From Archegozetes longisetosus (taxonomy: Eukaryota; Arthropoda; Arachnida; Sarcoptiformes; Trhypochthoniidae): 64,000 nucleotides of DNA. The translations under genes were made by a program, and so were the position numbers. Positions within the stretch are counted from its first letter, which is position 1; each line of letters begins with the position of its first letter. Where the stretch lies: the NCBI GenBank assembly GCA_018873245.2, contig JAEMBT020000007.1:7347129-7411128 (forward strand), written 5' to 3'. Under the pieces are notes generated by a model. It did not search any database and was not told where the DNA came from. It worked only from the letters and a program-made list of their open reading frames with translations. Positions 57,535 to 64,000 of the stretch are shown here, piece after piece.

Positions 57535-58450
57535 AGCCTTGGCTAGAGAAATCTGCACAAAATTTAAGACGCAATTTCTTAACCAAATATAGTTGATTCG
57601 ATTAAATTTTGTTTTTACTTTGAAAGAATAGTTATTAGGTAACAAAACATTGCAATTATTAGTTTATAATAATTTATAATAAGAAAGATGTCCTCCTCTA
57701 AAGAGCTTGAGGCTAGGAAAAGGATTGGCGCTTTTATTGAAAGAAACCCGAATATGAAAACTTGCGATATCGTAAGACATTATGAACTGGAGAGCATCCC
57801 TCGCCGTACAGTATATTCAATTATCCAAAGATTCATAAGGGGTCAGAGTGCCGATCGGACTCCAGGTCCGAGAAAAAACCGAGAAATTAACCGAAAAACT
57901 AAAGACAAAATAATTGAGTTCGCGGTAATGCGATCACTGCAGAAGTCTACATTCGGGAATGTTTACCACTTCTGAAAGATTTTATCGATAAGTACCATTC
58001 AGACGATAAATATGTTTTCTAGCCCGATTTGGCTACTTCTCATTACGCCAAAACCACTCAAGAAGTTTACCAAAGAGTTGGAATCAAAGTTGTCCCAAAA
58101 GAGATCAATCCTCTAAATGTCCCCCAACTCCACCCAATTGAAAGATTTTGGGCAAATTTGGGTAAAAAAATTTATGAAAATGGGTGGACAACAGATGTAA
58201 ATCCCTAAACTATTTCGAAGAATCAAAACTAATACGTAAAAGATCTGAAAATCTGTGCCAAAACCTTATGAGAGGTGTTAAGACTAAGGTCCGCAAAGCA
58301 GCGGACAAAGGAGTACTATCTGTCATCAATTGATATCAATTTAAACTTCATATAATGTATTTTCATTTAATAAATTTCTGTTCAATTTCGGTGAAATTTT
58401 GATTAATAATTATTAAAATTATTTTTGTGCAGATTTCTCTAGCCAAGCCT
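57535..58450 (+). mobile_element. Tc1/mariner-type transposon, internally deleted
   Basis: Plain DNA transposon of 916 bp. Terminal inverted repeats of 28 bp (57535-57562 and 58423-58450; AGCCTTGGCTAGAGAAATCT and onward) differ at one position. TA duplications lie at 57533-57534 and 58451-58452. The transposase begins at 57688 (paired-like helix-turn-helix, residues 1 to about 60, then a basic linker) and stays open to 57975. The catalytic core with the first Asp is missing, roughly 300 bp by comparison with related elements. The second half is visible at about 57956-58208 in another frame (TSHYAKTTQEVYQ, VPKEINPLNVPQLHPIE-RFW), with a stop where related proteins have the Trp of FWPDLA, and a third frame carries the C-terminal MRGVKTKVRKAADKGVLS. 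It cannot make an active enzyme. Confidence 0.9.
57688..57975 (+). pseudogene. Transposase N-terminal remnant (95 codons)
   Basis: Starts MSSSKELEARKRIGAFIERN and includes the DNA-binding helix-turn-helix with IPRRTVYSIIQRFI. It ends by frame change at the internal deletion junction. If translated it could still bind the element's ends, but there is no evidence it is expressed. Confidence 0.8.
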
Positions 58451-58832
58451 TACATATATAAAAGTTCCTCATACAGTTATAGCATTTTATTTTATCAATT
58501 TGTTTTAACATATTCTGGAATTACAGACGCAGAAAACATCGATAAAAAATATTAAAAAATTTAATTTGCAAGAAATTCCTGAAATTTGATATAATTTGGG
58601 CATAAACTTGTTGTAGCATTCTTGTTATTCTTGTTTTTCATCATGTATTCACTGACCTCACTTTTGAGGAATATATTTAAAACTTTCTTATTTGAGTTCT
58701 CAACAAAATAAGATAACTTTAGTAAGCATTGGATAAATCAACAAATTCCAAGCGTTTACACAAAAATTACATTCTCTTTACTTAAAGAATCTAAAGTCTG
58801 TTTGTTGAAAGTTGGCCAAAGGCTGAATGTGT

Positions 58833-58838
<6 letters not shown>

Positions 58839-58884
<46 letters not shown>
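58839..58884. repeat. (TC)23 microsatellite
   Basis: 46 bases of uninterrupted TC. Confidence 0.97.
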
Positions 58885-58886
<2 letters not shown>

Positions 58887-60987
58887 TCTCTCATATTTCA
58901 AAATAGGCTCAAGAATTTATGTAGGATTGAGTATATCACCTAAAAGAGCAGTGAACCGAGCTAAAATTACTTATTCATTGAAATATAATTTTCTAATTGC
59001 TTAGAATGAGTGATATTTGTCTTAATAAGAATCTCTCAAATTTGACACTTTATCTAATTTTGTTTCAATGCCTTTACTAAAAACATCTTATACAGAAGTT
59101 GATTATTTCGCAGATGCACAAGTTTGTCTTAATTAAACATGTTGACAATCTTTCAAACCTTAATTAGATTTAGTAATAATTGGAAATCTTGAGACTAATT
59201 AAGTAAGAAATATTAATCGGAAAGAAGGAATGACATGAGTCGGAATTTCCGAACACTAAGTGCAATGACTGTTATAAAAAGCGTAAACTGATTGCAAAGC
59301 GACGCAAACAGCAAATGAAAGTATTATTTGGTAAGAAAGGTGTAAAATAAGAATTAAAGAGATCAAGAATATTCCGTTACATTAATATCTAGTTTTGAAT
59401 GCGATTACAAGCTGACAGTTGGATTAAAACATCTGAAATATCCCGAATATGTAGATATCAATTATTAAACGCATTATTGCATTGAATACTTCATTTCTCC
59501 CACACACATTTTACTATCAATCAGTATCTCAATTACTTAGAACCTGAACTTCAGAGGAATGTGATAAAGATTTTTGTTGTGAAAATTTTTATTTAATTAA
59601 ATTACATTTATATTTGAATGAGAGAAATAGGAGGTGATTTGATCGAAAAATATTTCTCTCTCTTACTCCTATGCTACACTTTACATTAGACTTAATTAGT
59701 TTTTTGACGAATATTCTACAAGCTTTATGTGCTCTGTGTATATACTTTGTAGAATAATTCTGTAATTTGGTCAGAAATAGATCAGAATATATTAAATGGT
59801 CGTAACCTTCAAGTTCAACGCTTTGAGAAAGAGTCTATTTTGGACTCTAAAATTAGCTATTAATTGTGAGATAGATTTGAACAGAATTTCGATGTTAATT
59901 ATAATTTTGAAGTACTTAAGAGTTAATCACAGACTATTTTACGACTGGCTTAATGTGTTGTTGAGTGGTATGTCAACAAAAGCGGTTATGGTATGAACAA
60001 AAGCTACCTAAACTTATATTAATATTTTATTATTTATTATGTTATCTTACGACTTCTTCACAATTACTGCCCTACACTTTAACATTAGACTAAATAACTT
60101 GTGTTTCTATCAAATCAATTCTTCCGCATTTCGCTAAATGTAGTATAAGTTAGTTATCAAAATATAATCAAAACATTTAGATATAACGCAAATTTGAATC
60201 AATAGTTAGAAAGGTTTTAGTGAGGAATATATGGATTATTAGTTGAAAATGGGAAAGACCTAAGCAAAGGCAAATAGCCGTTCAAACAAATTTGATTCAA
60301 ACAAATTTGATGACTCATTAAAATACTGTAAAGCAGACAATGACGCCAAGCATGACTCAAATTGTTATCTCATACTAATTCTTACCAAACTAATCAGGAG
60401 TTTTCCACTTATTTTTTGTTGCTTAACATAAAGAGATCAATGATATCTTAGCTAATATACTGCATGTCAACTAATCAATGATGGTATGGCATTTTACGCT
60501 AAGATAAAGAAAGGAATACAATAAAGAAAGTTCGTTACTTTCACTCGACTAATAAAGGTTTGATGACCTATAAGTTGTTAAACACTAAATCAATTTTCAT
60601 TCAACAATACTGTGTTCCTAATAACAAGGTTCACTTTGGTATGCAAAATCGCACATTCAATAGTCTCTTTCACAATCAAGATTACTTCTATTATCAATTC
60701 AATTTGAAGCTTGCTCATCATTTTTATTAGTCAGGTATTTGGGCTTCACCTTCATATTGGGTAGTATTGCTGCAAAATCAGACTCATGTGGGAGTTTAGC
60801 TAAATTAGTTGAAGTTCATACCAAATGTCAGACCATTCTTATGCAAATTTTTACTAGTAATCATAGACATAGGCTCAGTTTCGCTCACCTGGACTCAACA
60901 GTCACTGAGCTAGTCTATGTCGATCATTATTTACTAACCAGAGTCAAATTGAAGAAATAGATCGAGTCAAGAGCTACAGCTGTAATC

Positions 60988-61456
60988 ATGGGTGTGCAAT
61001 AGAGCCGGGCTCCCCCAAAGGATTTCAGATCATTAAAAACAGGTATAGATCTAATAATTTCTCTATCTTTTAAAGCTGAATTTGAATAATTTAGTTAAGA
61101 ATCAAATAAAATTTACTTGTTATACGAATATTAAGATATTTTAAGTGCGATTTTCAATATTCTTTGTATGAATTATCAAACTGAATCCTCTATTCTTGCC
61201 CTGCCGAAAGCCAAAAATGATTGGTCTGATTGAAAATTTCTTTTATCATTCAGCTTAACTGCTGGAGGCTACAAATTGTATTCAAAATATTACTTAACCT
61301 ACAGTACAGTTTAAAAGCGTATGATTATGTACTTTGATGCTTTAAAACCTAATAACAGCAAAATGATTACAATGATTTTTCAAAAATATTTGCGGGCCAA
61401 AAATTAAAGTTCAAAGAGCTGAGTTTGGCTCGTGGGTCGCGAGTTGCGTAGACCTA
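60988..61456. mobile_element. Probable non-autonomous hAT element
   Basis: Left end ATGGGTGTGCAATAGAGCC and right end (inverted) AGGTCTACGCAACTCGCGAC resemble the GGGTGCGCAACTCGCGGCCC ends common to hAT elements of the Charlie/Buster type. Target duplication is unclear. Non-coding. Confidence 0.45.
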
Positions 61457-62128
61457 GGTTATTCTAATAAAGAAAATCTAACAACATAAAAATAAACCAG
61501 TAAAATAGTTGATGAAGGTGGTTTCCATCAATATTGCATTAGATCCCAAAGCAAGGCAGATATCTATAAGTTTTATTGTTTGTATTATATTATATTAATT
61601 TTGCAACTTATTTCTTAATGGTAAACAACAGGTTTTTAAAGACAAAGATACTTATGCATCTTTCAACTAATTTTTATGATTAAATTCATGAATGATCAAA
61701 TGATCTATTCATTTTGTATGAAAGATGAAATTTGACATTAAGGCCATCAAATGGTATATCAAATTGTAACATTATCTAATTTTGTCAAAACAACCCAATT
61801 GAATTAATAGATTTGATTGATAAGCTAAATAGGTTTAAAATAAACTAATCAAATCTTAAGATCTGATTTTTCTGAGTGATTCATGAGTGATCATTCCCAA
61901 AAGTATTGGGCATGGCTCGATTCAGCCATTAAGTTAGATATAACTAACGTGTGATACCTGATCCCTTCAACTATTTCATATTTTATTGAATTTTAATGCC
62001 AGCTACTCTAAAATTGAAGAACAATTTTCCCATTGAAATCAATTAGAATTTTAGATTGAGGGCTGCTTGAAAATTTGCTCCAGACTAGACTTCAATTACT
62101 AGCCGATCATCTATTATACAATTTAGTA

Positions 62129-62214
62129 CAGTCGTTTCCATTTAGAGTGAACGAATCGATCCAGACAAAAGCATTCACTATAAGTGGGGATTCAACATTA
62201 CATCCATATGGGAT
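62129..62214. mobile_element. Short inverted-repeat element, family B
   Basis: Starts CAGTCGTTTCCATTTAGAG after TA (62127-62128). The core GAACGAATCGATCCAG and TTCACTATAA match the copy inside troponin I (22990-23057). Confidence 0.5.
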
Positions 62215-62428
62215 TTAAGGGATTTGTGTTCGGTATACAATATTGACTGTAATAGAATTTTCCGACAACAATCCTCATTAAAAAACAGAAAAAGTAATTA
62301 TTACTGAATACATTAGTTGCATACATATTTATGAGCTTAGTAATTCTAAATCATTTGCATCACATCACAGGTTTATACTCGATCTGCTCGATCAAACTAA
62401 AACAATGTATAGCAACGAGAAATGGTGT

Positions 62429-62442
62429 GTTGCTATGGCAAC
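62429..62442. promoter_or_regulatory. RFX X-box-like palindrome
   Basis: GTTGCTATGGCAAC matches the RFX/DAF-19 X-box (RYYNYY-N1-3-RRNRAC), usually found just upstream of genes for cilia. No adjacent start codon with coding potential was found, so its target is unknown. Confidence 0.3.
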
Positions 62443-63596
62443 ATTTCTGTTATCATAATATTTCATAAAATGTAAGATTCAAATCTTAATCACATTAGAT
62501 AATAAAGGGAATAACAATTAAAAGTTAAGTTAAAAACGATGCTCGTCACATGGCTTGACTGCTCTCCTAGTAGTTATCCATAATTTTAATGTTCCGAACT
62601 TTACAGTTTGCAGATTGAAATTATTAGAAAAAGCAAAACACGTAAAATCGGTTCAAAGAGTATTGTTTAAACTAAGTATTTTCGTGCACCAAGAGTTTAG
62701 GGATCATTAATATTTTTAAATTGCATTTGCATACACTGAAACTTTTTGGACAAATTATAGAACTCTAATAATACCAGTAATTTAGTTACATAATAGATCT
62801 CATGTGTTTGTTTAATATTTTAACACATTTTAATATGCTTGAAAAAGTCCGGAAATGATGCGTAAGAAGTAGGTTTCAGAGGGAAAAGTTATAAAATTGA
62901 TAGAAACAATATTAGGTGACCAAATATGCTCTACTTTGCGAACAATTGATTGATAGGGAAATAGAAAAACTTGATTAATAGAACGACTGAAAACCAAAGA
63001 TTAAGCATCTTATTAATAACATTGATCCCTGAAAGAACAGAACTGCCTTACTAAACTATGAATAAGTAAATAAAATTTTATTACTTGATAATCCCTTAAT
63101 TTTAATCTGTACGTATCAGCCATAGTTCCGGATTTAAGCATATTTCAAATAAATAACTAAGTTATAATCGATTGATATTAATCATACTGTATATGAGATA
63201 AAGAATTCCTCTGGATTAAATTTAGCTTAATCCCGAACACTTTGATTCAAAGAGACTATGCGATTCAGATATCTAACATGCTAACAACGTGCCCAAAAAA
63301 TTCCTTAGTTATCTGTTTCACAGAAAAAGATAAATCTAATTGTTTCTTTGACTTTGAAAAGGATCTAAAGACCGCTATTTCATAATCTTATAGCAATACA
63401 CAACATAAGTACAACATAAGAATGCTTAAGTATTGATTAAAAAATCTTGTTTATTGCATGTAACTAAAAAAAATATTAATATTCTTCTGATTGACATTTT
63501 CATGTGATGAAAAAAACAAACCTTCGGATCACATGTTGGTTTATCAGAATTTCTCACGTCAAAACTTAGTTTTGTACTATGTACTTGTTTAATAAT

Positions 63597-63602
63597 TTTA
63601 TT
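63597..63602 (-). promoter_or_regulatory. Possible poly(A) signal for the right-edge gene
   Basis: AATAAA, minus strand, about 210 bases after the stop codon. Confidence 0.35.
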
Positions 63603-63812
63603 ATTACAATACTTTAGGCTAAGAAATTTTTAAGAAATACTAAATCTTAAAACAAACCTATAAACTAGCTCTATTGACCTGTTGCTAGGATTTGTAGTCA
63701 ACTGCAATTACTAGCTATTTAATTCTTACTCAACAATTACTTTGAAATTCTGCTTCTACTTTCCTAAGATTGTTTGTATTCATACTGATTTTGTCTGATT
63801 CCAAGTATTTTC

Positions 63813-63916
63813 TTAACTTTGATCATCTTCCAAAGCCGACACATTTTCCAAGTAATCCCACACTTGCGACGCTAGAGCCGGAGCCAGCAATCGGAACCAG
63901 AGATACAGGTTGACCC
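63813..63916 (-). CDS. Last exon of an unrecognised gene continuing off the right edge
   Basis: Acceptor TATAACAG, then two bases of a split codon and VNLYLWFRLLAPALASQVWD, YLENVSALEDDQS and TAA (63815-63813). Composition is strongly coding compared with the AT-rich flanks, and an AATAAA lies on the minus strand at 63597-63602. The peptide has a hydrophobic/aromatic stretch and an acidic end, as at the C-terminus of a membrane or membrane-associated protein. I do not recognise the family. Confidence 0.55.
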
Positions 63917-64000
63917 CTGTTATACATATTATTTGTATATGTATCCTGTTTTTGAAGAAGTGCCTTAGCAAATATGCCTTTTACTATGCATACCATTGAA

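Larger units (their letters stand above)
58453..63590. other. Intergenic stretch right of the Tc1 element
   Basis: About 5.1 kb with no gene I can support. Contains the microsatellite, a hAT-like element (60988-61456), a family B repeat (62129-62214) and an RFX-like palindrome (62429-62442). A small basic open frame at 59234-59350 and another at 60739-60960 have no recognisable content. Confidence 0.6.

Noticed and set aside
59234-59350. Basic open frame with CNDCYKKRKL
   Set aside because: 38 codons, no start codon, no acceptor; kept only as a note.
60739-60960. 73-codon plus-strand open frame
   Set aside because: No recognisable domain and no supporting signals; length is within what chance gives in 64 kb.
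1-64000. tRNA, rRNA, CRISPR array, bacterial operons
   Set aside because: I looked for tRNA box B wording, ordered repeats with spacers and tightly packed open frames, and found none.

Overview
This window is eukaryotic nuclear DNA, roughly 70% A+T by eye. Its genes are split by GT-AG introns and its intergenic DNA is littered with small transposon remnants. Three things point to an arthropod: a troponin T ending in a run of 23 glutamates, a troponin I and troponin T of ecdysozoan type, and zona pellucida (ZP) proteins most like the insect miniature/dusky cuticle family. I cannot place the lineage further. I found no prokaryotic operons, tRNA, rRNA or CRISPR array.

Layout. 1-107: possible last exon of a gene lying off the left edge. 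108-12187: gene-poor, with a 25-bp minisatellite. 12188-18016 (+): ZP locus with one visible ZP-N exon followed by two complete ZP-C bodies, A (12652-14415) and B (14889-18016). Both bodies open with the same splice phase, and no second ZP-N exon lies between them. 19030-25157 (+): troponin I with two alternative last exons. 28312-35525 (-): 12-exon SLC6 glycine-transporter-like gene, fully reconstructed at 676 codons. 43170-47255 (-): troponin T, 11 coding segments including a candidate 6-nt microexon. 53113-56567 (-): small unrecognised gene assembled from phase-compatible exons. 57535-58450: internally deleted Tc1/mariner-type element with intact ends and a TA duplication. 63813-63916 (-): last exon of a gene that continues past the right edge.

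How the parts relate. Troponin I and troponin T are partners in one thin-filament switch and sit within about 28 kb, pointing toward each other with the transporter between them. The ZP locus probably supplies apical extracellular matrix or cuticle proteins, one form membrane-anchored with a furin-like site and the other without a visible anchor. Much non-coding DNA, including introns of the transporter and of troponin I, is made of short inverted-repeat elements from at least five families.

The most notable observations are the ZP locus that looks built for alternative 3' cassettes, the troponin I/T linkage, the alternative troponin I C-termini separated by a foldback element, and microexons of 6, 20 and 32 nt. 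The 32-nt microexon lies between two copies of one inverted-repeat element. All exon calls come from reading splice sites, reading frame and protein similarity by eye, without alignment software.
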